From positions 1 to 64,000 of the forward strand of contig NZ_BFAQ01000047.1 of the NCBI RefSeq assembly GCF_002933855.1: a stretch of 64,000 bases of DNA. The letters are read 5' to 3'. This document shows, piece after piece, positions 9,115-17,200 of the stretch. The position numbers were made by a program, and so were the translations under genes. Every line of letters begins with the position of its first letter. The first letter of the stretch is position 1. The notes beneath the pieces are model-generated. The model saw only the letters and a list, made by a program, of their open reading frames with translations. It did not search any database and was not told the origin of the DNA. The stretch comes from Vibrio penaeicida. GTDB taxonomy: Bacteria > Pseudomonadota > Gammaproteobacteria > Enterobacterales > Vibrionaceae.

Positions 9115-9132
9115 AGAACAAGTTTTTGTTCT
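9115..9132. promoter_or_regulatory. Palindromic operator candidate upstream of RND pump
   Basis: AGAACAAGTTTTTGTTCT is a perfect inverted repeat with 7-bp arms and a 4-bp centre. It is located about 100 bp upstream of the efflux adaptor start. It could bind a dimeric repressor; no matching regulator gene is adjacent. Confidence 0.4.
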
Positions 9133-9144
9133 GCCTAAAATTGA

Positions 9145-9175
9145 ACAGTGAGAATCACAGAACCAAACAGTTTAG
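9145..9175 (+). promoter_or_regulatory. Candidate LytTR direct repeat upstream of RND pump
   Basis: ACAGTTTAG at 9167-9175 fits the LytTR half-site pattern exactly. ACAGTGAGA at 9145-9153 is a 7-of-9 copy exactly 22 bp upstream, leaving a 13-bp gap. The LytTR regulator gene ends 345 bp upstream, so the pump could belong to its regulon. Confidence 0.42.
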
Positions 9176-9228
9176 TGATAAAAGATCAATAGACTCCAAT
9201 AATCTGCATTTCAAAAAATGGTAAATAC

Positions 9229-10362
9229 ATGAAAAAGAAATTACTTAGCTTGGCAATTGTCAGCTCATTAATCTTGGTTGGATGTGGTGAAGTAGAAAAT
9301 GGAAATCAACAAGCCGTTGCGCCAAATGTCGTCGCAGTGGAATCAACCACAATAATGCACCAGCAAAGTAAGACGTATGTAGGGAGAGTTGAAGCAGCAG
9401 AAGATGCAAGCATTAGTGCACAAGTTTCCGGTTATCTAAAAGAACGTTTGTTTATTGAAGGGCAATTTGTCGAAAAAGGGGACGTGTTGTACCAAATTGA
9501 TCCTTTGTCTTTTGAAGCTCAGGTTGCGACCGCAAAAGCCTCTTTATCTCAGGCACACGCTGCGCTTAAAAAAGCAGAGCTGGACTTCAAACGAGGCAAG
9601 AACCTTCTCCCTAAAGGGAATATTTCACAGTCAGAATTCGATTCATTAACCTCCACAAAGCTTGGCGCTCAGGCGCAAGTTGAAGCGGCAGAAGCACAGC
9701 TAAAATTAGCCAATGTGAACTTATCTCACTCCCAAATTGTCGCGCCATTCTCGGGAAGAATTAGCAGCAGCAACGTTAGTATCGGTGATCTCGTTTCCCC
9801 ATCTTCTGGCCCCCTTACCACGATTGTTAGCCTTGATCCTATCCAAACCAGCTTTAACGTTAGCGAACGAGAACGTTTAGATTTTGGTATGGATAAAGTG
9901 AGCGGCGATGGTGCGGGTGCAGCCAACGCATTAGATGTTGTGATTGAGCTAGAGAACGGAGATGTTTACGAACACAAAGGAAAGCTCGATTTTATTGGCA
10001 ACCGTATTAATTTGAATACCGGAACAATCTCTCTTCGAGCAAGTGTCGATAACCCGGAACATGCCTTGTTACCTGGCCAACACGTTCGAGTTGCGATTCA
10101 GGAACGAAGTGCTGAAGAAGTTATCGTGATCCCGAGAAAATCTGTGCAAACGGATCTTGAAGGTAACTTCGTTATGGTTGTTACGGAAGGAAATATCGCT
10201 GAACGACGAAATATTGAAATGGGTCGCCAAACGGCTGAAGGCGTTATCGTTACCGAAGGCTTATCGAAAGATGAGCGTGTGATAACGCAAGGCTTACAAC
10301 GTGTCAGAAATGGAATGCCTGTCAATGTAACAAACTCTGATACTGCCAATACTGGAGCCTAA
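9229..10362 (+). CDS. RND efflux periplasmic adaptor (AcrA-type lipoprotein)
   Basis: The 377-residue adaptor has a lipobox (LILVGCGEV, Cys about 19), so it should be anchored to the inner membrane by lipid. The membrane-fusion order is present: a barrel-sandwich start KTYVGRVEAAEDASISAQVSGYL; an alpha-hairpin region from about 100 to 160 (AHAALKKAELDFKRGKNLL); the lipoyl return half HSQIVAPFSGRISSSNVSIGDLV; then beta-barrel and membrane-proximal domains (ALLPGQHVRVAI). It lies 2 nt upstream of the pump gene, and together they need an outer-membrane TolC-type channel encoded elsewhere. Substrates cannot be told from sequence. Confidence 0.92.
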   Translation: MKKKLLSLAIVSSLILVGCGEVENGNQQAVAPNVVAVESTTIMHQQSKTYVGRVEAAEDASISAQVSGYLKERLFIEGQFVEKGDVLYQIDPLSFEAQVATAKASLSQAHAALKKAELDFKRGKNLLPKGNISQSEFDSLTSTKLGAQAQVEAAEAQLKLANVNLSHSQIVAPFSGRISSSNVSIGDLVSPSSGPLTTIVSLDPIQTSFNVSERERLDFGMDKVSGDGAGAANALDVVIELENGDVYEHKGKLDFIGNRINLNTGTISLRASVDNPEHALLPGQHVRVAIQERSAEEVIVIPRKSVQTDLEGNFVMVVTEGNIAERRNIEMGRQTAEGVIVTEGLSKDERVITQGLQRVRNGMPVNVTNSDTANTGA

Positions 10363-10364
10363 CT

Positions 10365-13300
10365 ATGCTGAGTCGCTTTTTTATCCAGCGCCCTAAGTTT
10401 GCACTGGTCATTTCTATTATTCTGACACTCGCAGGGGCGATGTCCTTAATGGTGCTCCCCGTTTCGGAATACCCTGAGATAAGCCCGCCATCCGTGAATG
10501 TTACGGCTTACTACACAGGCGCTAGTGCAGAAGTTGTAGAGCAAGCCATCGCCGATCCGATAGAAACGTCAGTCAATGGTGTGGAAGATATGATCTACAT
10601 GTCTTCCAAAAGTGCGAATGACGGTTCGTATTCTTTAAATGTGACCTTCGATATTGGCACCGATCCGGATATGGCACAGGTGAATGTGCAAAACCGAGTG
10701 ACGCAAATCGAGTCAAAACTCCCTCCAGAAGTTCGAATGGTTGGAGTAACGGTGAAGAAAAACTCACCGGATCTTCTCATGGTACTGAATTTCTTCTCAC
10801 CTGAAGATAAGTACGACGATCAGTTTTTGATTAACTACATTAACCTTAACGTCAAAGACCAGCTTGCTCGCGTAAAAGGAATCAGTAATGTCAGCGTTAT
10901 CGGTGGTGGCGAATACGCTATGCGCGTATGGCTCGACCCTGAAAAACTCGCAAGCTTAGGCATGACGACTTCGGATGTGCATGCCGCTTTAGCTGAACAG
11001 AATGTGCAGGTTGCTGCGGGTAATATTGGTGCCGCGCCTTACGCGAACCCTCAAGATGTTCAGTTTAATTTGGTTACAAAAGGGCGCTTAGAAACGGTAG
11101 AAGAGTTTGAAAGTGTCATGCTTCGCGCGAATCCTGATGGTTCCGCTGTGTACTTGAAAGACGTTGCAAGAGTTGAACTTGGCAAAAACTTCTACAACGG
11201 AACGGGTTTATTCCGTGGGCATGATGCATCAATCGTTGTCTTGACTCTGCAATCGGGTGCTAACGCATTAGAAAGCGGCGGTTTAGTGATGGATCGCTTA
11301 GGGGAATTGTCAGGAACCTTCCCCGAAGGTATGGCTTATGAAACCAGCTACGACACAACACTGTTTGTTGAAGAGTCGATAAAAGGGGTAGTGAAAACAC
11401 TCATCGAAGCCATTCTCTTGGTCATCGCTGTTACTTACCTGTTCCTTGGTAGTGCGCGCGCCACGCTCATTCCGGTTATTGCCATTCCGGTATCACTTAT
11501 CGGTACGTTTGCCATTATGTTGGCGACGGGCTTTACGATTAACACCGTTACGTTATTCGGTTTGATTTTGGCTATCGGTATCGTGGTGGATGACGCCATT
11601 TTGGTTATCGAAAACGTCGATACAATAATGAAGCGCGATCCAAGCTTATCGCCGAAACAAGCGACGTTAAGAGCAATGAAAGAAGTAACAGGTCCAATCG
11701 TTACATCAACATTGGTTCTTTTGGCTGTATTTATCCCCGTAGCGATGCTTCCTGGTATCACGGGTATCATGTATCGCCAATTTGCCCTGACCATTTGTAT
11801 TTCAGTGGTGATTTCGTCCATTAATGCGCTGACTCTTTCGCCGGCAGTGTGTTCGTTGGTATTGAAACAGGGAGGCGGCAATACCGCCAAATGGTTTGAA
11901 AGGTTTAATCGCGGCTTAGATAAAATCACTCAGCAGTACGGAAAAGCAGCGGGCTTTTTAGTTAAAAAAGCGATTTTAGCGTTGGTGTTCTTCGGTGTCG
12001 CGGTGGGTGCCGTTTCTTACTTAGCGAAAACAACGTCGACTGCGTTTGTTCCTCAAGAAGACAAAGGCATCATGCTGGTTAACGTTCAGTTGCCTGATTC
12101 GGCTTCATTGTCTCGAACCGAAGCGGCAACAGAAAAACTGATGAACCTAATCAATGAAGAACCGAGTATAGAAGGTGTAACGGTAGCAAATGGTTACGCT
12201 TTCCTTACTGGCGCTGCAGCTTCGAACGGCGCATCGTTGTTCGTAAAGTTAAAAGACTGGAACCACAGAAACAGTATGGAAGGTGATCATTCTTCCTTTG
12301 CTGTGACTGCACGGATTAATGCTCGTGCCGCGCAAGAAATCCCTGAAGCAGTCGTATTTGCTATGGGTGCGCCTGCCGTACCAGGTATGGGAGCAGGATC
12401 GGGTTTCGAATTTGTGTTGGAAGATGCATTGGGCCGTGACCGAGGCGATTTGGCTCAGGTTATGGGCGAGGTGATGGCAAAAGCCAACGCGCAGCCTGAA
12501 ATTCTTTATACCTACAGTACATTCCGTGCAAACGTCCCGCACTACTATCTTGATATCGATCGTCAAAAAGCGAAGCAACTTGGTATTCCATTGGGAGAGA
12601 TTTTCCAAACACTGCAAGGTAACTTGGGTTCGATCTACGTCAATGATTTCACCATGTTTGGTAAAAACTTCCGCGTCACCATGCAAGCCGATGCGGAGCA
12701 TCGTACTGACATGGAAGATCTCGGGCGTTTTCATGTTCGTAGCCAAAAAGGCGAAATGATTCCACTGAGCACTTTAGTCACCTATGAGCAAGTGTTTGAG
12801 CCAGATGTAGCGTGGCGTTATAACATGTACCGTTCTGCGGTTATTCAAGGGGAAGCGGCACCAGGGTATTCAAGTGGTGATGCGATTGCGGCAATGGAGC
12901 GTGTTGCGGCAGAGGTGTTGCCTCATGGTTATCAATACGAATGGACAGGTTTGGCGTATCAAGAAAAGTTAGCGGGTAATCAAGCGATTTATGCTTTCGC
13001 CCTTGCGCTGATTTTTATCTACCTGTTTATGGTTGCTCAGTACGAAAGCTGGACGATCCCACTGGCGATTATTTTAGTGGTTCCGGTTGCAACCTTAGGT
13101 TCTTTCATTGCACTGAATCTAACGGGTATACCGCTTAACTTATACGCACAGATAGGTTTGGTTCTGCTTATTGCGCTCGCCGCCAAGAACGCCATTTTGA
13201 TTGTGGAGTTTGCGAAATTAGAGCGAGAAAATAAAGAAGTTGCCATTGAAAAAGCGGCGGTTAAAGGCGGTGAGCTGCGTTTCCGCGCCGTCAACATGAC

Positions 13301-13517
13301 GTCTTGGTCGTTCATACTGGGTATCACCCCTCTGATTTTTGCATCCGGAGCGGGCTACATCAGCCAAAATTCACTGGGTGTTTCTTTGGTGGGCGGTCTA
13401 CTTTGTGTGCTTCTTGCTGGTACGTTCTTGATCCCAAGCTTCTACGCCATGGTGCAGAGAAAACGCGAGAAGTTCCACGGCGGCAGCACTAAGCTGGTAG
13501 AGCTAAAAGATGAATAG
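10365..13517 (+). CDS. RND multidrug efflux pump (AcrB/HAE1 family)
   Basis: The product is 1050 residues, the usual length for HAE1 inner-membrane pumps. It begins MLSRFFIQRPKFALVISII and has the expected twelve-helix layout with two large periplasmic loops. Proton-relay acidic residues are visible in TM4 as AIGIVVDDAILVIENV, and the matching TM10 lysine region is LIALAAKNAILIVEFAK. GYISQNSLGVSLVGGLL matches the conserved end. It uses the proton gradient to expel drugs, dyes or bile-like compounds through a TolC channel. It is co-transcribed with the adaptor, and a strong terminator follows at 13546. Vibrio genomes carry many such pumps, so the exact Vme or Vex orthologue is not assigned. 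Confidence 0.94.
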   Translation: MLSRFFIQRPKFALVISIILTLAGAMSLMVLPVSEYPEISPPSVNVTAYYTGASAEVVEQAIADPIETSVNGVEDMIYMSSKSANDGSYSLNVTFDIGTDPDMAQVNVQNRVTQIESKLPPEVRMVGVTVKKNSPDLLMVLNFFSPEDKYDDQFLINYINLNVKDQLARVKGISNVSVIGGGEYAMRVWLDPEKLASLGMTTSDVHAALAEQNVQVAAGNIGAAPYANPQDVQFNLVTKGRLETVEEFESVMLRANPDGSAVYLKDVARVELGKNFYNGTGLFRGHDASIVVLTLQSGANALESGGLVMDRLGELSGTFPEGMAYETSYDTTLFVEESIKGVVKTLIEAILLVIAVTYLFLGSARATLIPVIAIPVSLIGTFAIMLATGFTINTVTLFGLILAIGIVVDDAILVIENVDTIMKRDPSLSPKQATLRAMKEVTGPIVTSTLVLLAVFIPVAMLPGITGIMYRQFALTICISVVISSINALTLSPAVCSLVLKQGGGNTAKWFERFNRGLDKITQQYGKAAGFLVKKAILALVFFGVAVGAVSYLAKTTSTAFVPQEDKGIMLVNVQLPDSASLSRTEAATEKLMNLINEEPSIEGVTVANGYAFLTGAAASNGASLFVKLKDWNHRNSMEGDHSSFAVTARINARAAQEIPEAVVFAMGAPAVPGMGAGSGFEFVLEDALGRDRGDLAQVMGEVMAKANAQPEILYTYSTFRANVPHYYLDIDRQKAKQLGIPLGEIFQTLQGNLGSIYVNDFTMFGKNFRVTMQADAEHRTDMEDLGRFHVRSQKGEMIPLSTLVTYEQVFEPDVAWRYNMYRSAVIQGEAAPGYSSGDAIAAMERVAAEVLPHGYQYEWTGLAYQEKLAGNQAIYAFALALIFIYLFMVAQYESWTIPLAIILVVPVATLGSFIALNLTGIPLNLYAQIGLVLLIALAAKNAILIVEFAKLERENKEVAIEKAAVKGGELRFRAVNMTSWSFILGITPLIFASGAGYISQNSLGVSLVGGLLCVLLAGTFLIPSFYAMVQRKREKFHGGSTKLVELKDE

Positions 13518-13545
13518 CACGAAAAGTTACAAATCATAAAACCCA

Positions 13546-13577
13546 ATACCCCAGACGTGTTCTGGGGTATTTTTTTA
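13546..13577 (+). terminator. Intrinsic terminator after RND pump
   Basis: A perfect 10-bp stem (ATACCCCAGA paired with TCTGGGGTAT) encloses the 5-nt loop CGTGT and is followed by a run of T. It lies 28 nt after the pump stop and would end the adaptor-pump transcript. Confidence 0.9.
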
Positions 13578-13596
13578 GGTATTGTTTTTGCCAGCT

Positions 13597-13622
13597 CTAT
13601 CCCCAAGAGAATCTCAAGATGC
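13597..13622. repeat. Decayed half copy of Vibrio palindromic repeat
   Basis: The stretch ending in CTCAAGATGC, with CCCCAAG near its start, resembles the left arm of the full palindrome at 21206-21276 with several changes. It lies just downstream of the solute-binding protein gene. Confidence 0.4.
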
Positions 13623-13632
13623 TGGTTATAGG

Positions 13633-14919
13633 TTAATTACTGCTGGCGATGGAAACGATACGCGTGATGACGGTATCAACTGAGATACTGGTGTCTTTGA
13701 AGAAGCGGAACAACTCACTATTGATGGCGTGTTGTTCTATTGGATTGACCGCCATGGAATCCGTCATACTCGGTACCGCGAGGTTATTGATGCTCGCTCT
13801 AATGAAATCGCGCTGAGATTGCTGCTGGCAAGGGTTAAAGTTGCTGAGTGAAATGTCTTTTCGAACGGGAATGGAGCCTTTTAGCTGATTGAAGGAAGAC
13901 TGAAAGTCTTTATCTGCCATTACATTAGCGAGTTTATTGGCTTGTTGCTGATCAAAAGATTTTCGCGACATAAAAATGAAGCTATCCATATTGTACAAAA
14001 ACACCGACTGGGTCTGCGGCGCGGCATAACACCCGATGTCTTCTGGAACCTGTACACCGCGTGCCATGAGATCGCCCAGTATCCAGTCTCCCCCTAATTG
14101 AAAGAGCGCTCGATTCTCGGCAAGAGATTGCGTTGCGGTGTCCCACTTTGAATCCGGCTGTGTTTTGTGAACAAACTGACTGAGTTTACGAAAATCACGC
14201 AAAATCGCTTTCATCGTGTCGGACTTTAAACTGGTGGAATCAAGCTGCACAAGCGTTTGGTAGTAAAAATCGACGCCTCCTTTTGCTAAAAGCAAGTTTT
14301 CAAAAAGCTGAACTACTTGCCAAGGCTGCATGCCAATAGCGAGCGGGGTAATGCCCTGCTGGTTTGCTTTGTCCATGGCATTGAATAATTCATCCCAATT
14401 AGACGGCACTTCAAGGTTTAATGCGCGAAGATTTTTATGGTTAACCCAAAGCCAGTTCATTCTGTGCAATGTAATAGGAAGTGCGACGTACCCGTTATCG
14501 GTGTGATTGATGGACTGTGCGAGCGGGTACAAGTGCTGATCCCACTCTTGAGCTTTGGCGGTGGTATTTAAGTTATGCAAAATCCCAATGGCATCCCATG
14601 AACGGATAGCAAGCCCTTCTATTTGGGCAAAGTGAGGAGTGTTTCCTGCCAATGCTCTTGCTTGCAGAACCGTCATCGCGCTGTCTCCACCGCCGCCAAC
14701 AACGGAGGCGCTACGCAGCTTGATGTTGTGTGAATCCAGCTGTTTATTGAGTACATTGAGTGCTTTTGTTTCGCCTTGCGATGTCCACCAATGTAGGAAC
14801 TCTATTTCCGTTGTGCTTGTGCTTGTGCTTGTGGTTGAGGCTGAAAATGTAGCGGCGACTGAAAATGTGGCTGAGACTGAACATGCGAATAGCGTTGCCG
14901 CTAAAACCATACGAATCAT
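13633..14919 (-). CDS. Extracellular solute-binding protein, family 1, linked to a two-component system
   Basis: The product is 428 residues with a signal peptide at the N terminus (MIRMVLAATLFACSVSATFS). The mature protein starts EIEFLHWWTSQGE, the classical opening of sugar-type ABC solute-binding proteins (SBP_bac_1). Later landmarks are GGDSAMTVLQARALAGNTPHF, FQLGGDWILGDLM and KGSIPVRKD. A Ser/Thr-rich stretch encoded by a hexanucleotide repeat links signal and mature domain. Its ATG lies 4 nt after the histidine kinase stop, with GAGG inside the kinase end, so it is the last gene of a regulator-kinase-SBP operon. No permease or ATPase is adjacent. I infer it delivers a ligand signal to the kinase rather than, or as well as, serving transport. 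Confidence 0.85.
   Translation of the reverse strand: MIRMVLAATLFACSVSATFSVAATFSASTTSTSTSTTEIEFLHWWTSQGETKALNVLNKQLDSHNIKLRSASVVGGGGDSAMTVLQARALAGNTPHFAQIEGLAIRSWDAIGILHNLNTTAKAQEWDQHLYPLAQSINHTDNGYVALPITLHRMNWLWVNHKNLRALNLEVPSNWDELFNAMDKANQQGITPLAIGMQPWQVVQLFENLLLAKGGVDFYYQTLVQLDSTSLKSDTMKAILRDFRKLSQFVHKTQPDSKWDTATQSLAENRALFQLGGDWILGDLMARGVQVPEDIGCYAAPQTQSVFLYNMDSFIFMSRKSFDQQQANKLANVMADKDFQSSFNQLKGSIPVRKDISLSNFNPCQQQSQRDFIRASINNLAVPSMTDSMAVNPIEQHAINSELFRFFKDTSISVDTVITRIVSIASSN
14811..14834. repeat. TTGTGC hexanucleotide repeat
   Basis: Four units of TTGTGC, the last imperfect, occur in tandem. Read on the minus strand they encode alternating Ser and Thr just after the signal peptide of the solute-binding protein. 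Unit gain or loss would preserve frame. Confidence 0.75.
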
Positions 14920-14923
14920 CTTG

Positions 14924-16360
14924 TTAACCTCTTGGGAATGTCAGTGTTGCGCATAAGCCACCGGTTGTTGCGGGTTGAAAAGAAAGATGACCGCCGTGCG
15001 CTTTAACGATGCTTTGTGTGATAGTGAGGCCAAGACCATTTCCTTCTTTATCGGAGGTATTTTCGATACGAAAGTAAGGCTCACAGATCTTGTCTATGAG
15101 CGCGGGCTCCACCCCATTTCCGTGGTCCCAAATGCTGATAACCAATGATTCTTCTGAGTCGTTGACATCGATTTCGACTTTCTGACCGTATTTAATGCCG
15201 TTATCAATTAGGTTTTGCAGGCAACGCTTCATGGCTAAAGGTTTGCCCGCATAGGGTTGCGCATTGTGTGAGTGAACTAAGATTGTCGAACTACCATTTT
15301 GTGTGGCGCTAATGATGTGTTCTAGCAGAGCAGGGATATTGATGAGTTCGATCTCTTCATGAATGTCTGTGGCTTTTATACATTGCAGCGCGCCTTTTAC
15401 CATCAAGTCCAGATCATTGGCGATTCTGGAAAAACGCTCTCTGTCTTCAGCGTTATCGAGCATTTCAGAGCGTAACTTTAAACACGCAATAGGGGTTTTT
15501 AAATCATGAGAAATAGCGCTGAATAGCATTTCACGATCGTTTATGTGGCTATCAATTCTACGATTCATCTTATTGAATGCATGGATGGCGGCGCGAAACT
15601 CAGAGCTGCCTTCTTCGCTGACATCTGGGACCTTTAGCTTGCTAGACATCAAAGTTGCTGCCTTTGCCAGTGCTCGGATTGGGCGTAATTCTTTGCGAAC
15701 GACCAGCCAAGTACAACCGAGCAATAAAAATGCTGATAAAAACATGGTAAGCCACTCTCTGATGTCGAAAAAACTCGTTTCCAAATTGACATAAGGAGCA
15801 GGCAAGACAGCAGCGAGGTAAAACCATTCACCCGGCGCAACTTCAATTTGCATCACTAATATAGGCGGATTAATGTCGCCGTAAGACAGAGTGTAATGTG
15901 CCCACAATAAGGGGAGCTCATCGATAGGCAGTTCGTTGTTAAAGACTTTAAGGTGTTCTCGTAACGTGAAATCGATGCTCATGCTGCGGATATTATCCAG
16001 CTCGCTTCCGAGTACCGCTTTTACTTCATCAATAACCAGTGATTTTCTCTCGCTTTCTGCAATCGGCGTGAGTGGGATTTGATGATTATTGAGTGAAACA
16101 AAAAAGCGTGTACCGCCCATATTGCGCAGTTGGTTGAGCACGAGGTGGCGATATTCCGAGGGAAGCGTTTGAAAGAAAGACACCGTCGATGATGCACTGA
16201 GCGTTAAACTTCTTATTGTATTGAGTAATCCTTGTTTGTCTTTGTTGGCAGAATGTTGATACCAAATCGCACCAGACAGCAATTGGGCGAGCACGATCAC
16301 GACAAGAAGAAACAGAGAAGTCCGCGAAGCAAGGGATCGTGGAATGAGGTTAATGTTCAT
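14924..16360 (-). CDS. Membrane sensor histidine kinase (EnvZ-like class)
   Basis: The 478-residue kinase has TM1 at about residues 14-33 (TSLFLLVVIVLAQLLSGAIW), a periplasmic sensor of roughly 170 residues, and TM2 near 205-222 (MFLSAFLLLGCTWLVV). A HAMP linker follows. The HisKA motif is LFSAISHDLKTPIACLKL, and the HATPase has NLIDNGIKYG, DHGNGV and GNGLGLTI. It is encoded between its OmpR-type regulator (11-bp overlap) and a solute-binding protein (4-nt gap). The periplasmic domain could dock the binding protein, as in the ChvE-VirA type of sensing. The ligand is unknown. Confidence 0.9.
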   Translation of the reverse strand: MNINLIPRSLASRTSLFLLVVIVLAQLLSGAIWYQHSANKDKQGLLNTIRSLTLSASSTVSFFQTLPSEYRHLVLNQLRNMGGTRFFVSLNNHQIPLTPIAESERKSLVIDEVKAVLGSELDNIRSMSIDFTLREHLKVFNNELPIDELPLLWAHYTLSYGDINPPILVMQIEVAPGEWFYLAAVLPAPYVNLETSFFDIREWLTMFLSAFLLLGCTWLVVRKELRPIRALAKAATLMSSKLKVPDVSEEGSSEFRAAIHAFNKMNRRIDSHINDREMLFSAISHDLKTPIACLKLRSEMLDNAEDRERFSRIANDLDLMVKGALQCIKATDIHEEIELINIPALLEHIISATQNGSSTILVHSHNAQPYAGKPLAMKRCLQNLIDNGIKYGQKVEIDVNDSEESLVISIWDHGNGVEPALIDKICEPYFRIENTSDKEGNGLGLTITQSIVKAHGGHLSFQPATTGGLCATLTFPRG

Positions 16361-17057
16361 AGCTTACGCCTGACGTGAGCATATAACCTTTGCTGCGGAC
16401 GGTCAGAATGAGTGAACGATCTTTATCATCCAAATGGTGGCGAAGTCGGCTGATTTGAACATCAATGCCTCTTTCTAGTGGGTCGGCATCTCGCCCCCAA
16501 ATCTCCCTAGCAATGTCGTCTCGGGTTAATATCGATTCGGGGTTTCTGATGAATAGAGAGAGAAGAGAAAGATCCGCACCAGACATCTGTTTGGTGGCTT
16601 GAGTAGATAAATGGATCAATTGCCTAGTCACCGTATTGAGTTCCCATTGAGCAAAACGAATACACTTGGGAATCGCATTATCGGAGGAGATTTGGCTTCT
16701 ACGGAGAATGGTTTTTATCCTTGCAAGCAACTCTCGTGGGCTAAATGATTTTGTAATGTAATCGTCCGCGCCCATTTCCAAGCCTGCGACTCTATCGGCT
16801 TCTTCCGTGACCGCAGTGAGCATAATGATGGGGATATCTGAGGTTTTTCTTAGCTTTTGACACAGTGTGAACCCATCTTCGCCTGGCATCATGATATCTA
16901 GGATGATTAAGTCTGGTGTGTGATCAGCTAAAAATTGCCACATTTGGGTACCGTTCTCAGCACTGACGACAGTAAATCCAGAGCGTCCTAAATAGTCAGT
17001 TAAAGCCTCTCGGAGCTCCAAATTATCATCAACGACTAGAATTTGTTTGCTGTCCAT
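16350..17057 (-). CDS. OmpR-family response regulator
   Basis: The 235-residue regulator has a receiver with DD at 10-11, phospho-acceptor Asp54 in LIILDIMMPGEDGF, and the conserved Lys in DYITKSFSPRELLARI. A C-terminal winged helix of the OmpR/PhoB class follows (SILTRDDIAREIWG, RGIDVQISRLRHHL, TVRSKGYML). It is the first gene of the operon with the downstream kinase and solute-binding protein. It probably activates genes for uptake or use of the sensed compound, which are not obvious in this window. Confidence 0.93.
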   Translation of the reverse strand: MDSKQILVVDDNLELREALTDYLGRSGFTVVSAENGTQMWQFLADHTPDLIILDIMMPGEDGFTLCQKLRKTSDIPIIMLTAVTEEADRVAGLEMGADDYITKSFSPRELLARIKTILRRSQISSDNAIPKCIRFAQWELNTVTRQLIHLSTQATKQMSGADLSLLSLFIRNPESILTRDDIAREIWGRDADPLERGIDVQISRLRHHLDDKDRSLILTVRSKGYMLTSGVSYEH

Positions 17058-17200
17058 ACTGTGCTCCTTTCATTCCGTGCTTGGTATGATGCATGGATTA
17101 CGGAGCCAAAACAATTCGTAGAAATCACATTTATATCATGTATTTGTAAGTGTTCTCTTACAATGCGCCAGTACCATTTAACCAGAGTGCAAACTCACCG

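Larger units (their letters stand above)
8801..9228. other. Long intergenic region before RND pump
   Basis: This 428-nt AT-rich region has no credible ORF. It holds a perfect dyad at 9115-9132 and a LytTR-like direct repeat at 9145-9175, so it is probably the regulatory region of the efflux genes that begin at 9229. No terminator is evident for the upstream operon. Confidence 0.5.

Noticed and set aside
11435..12746. Two long minus-strand frames inside the RND pump gene
   Set aside because: Both lie opposite the pump and lack starts with a ribosome binding site; they reflect codon structure of the real gene.
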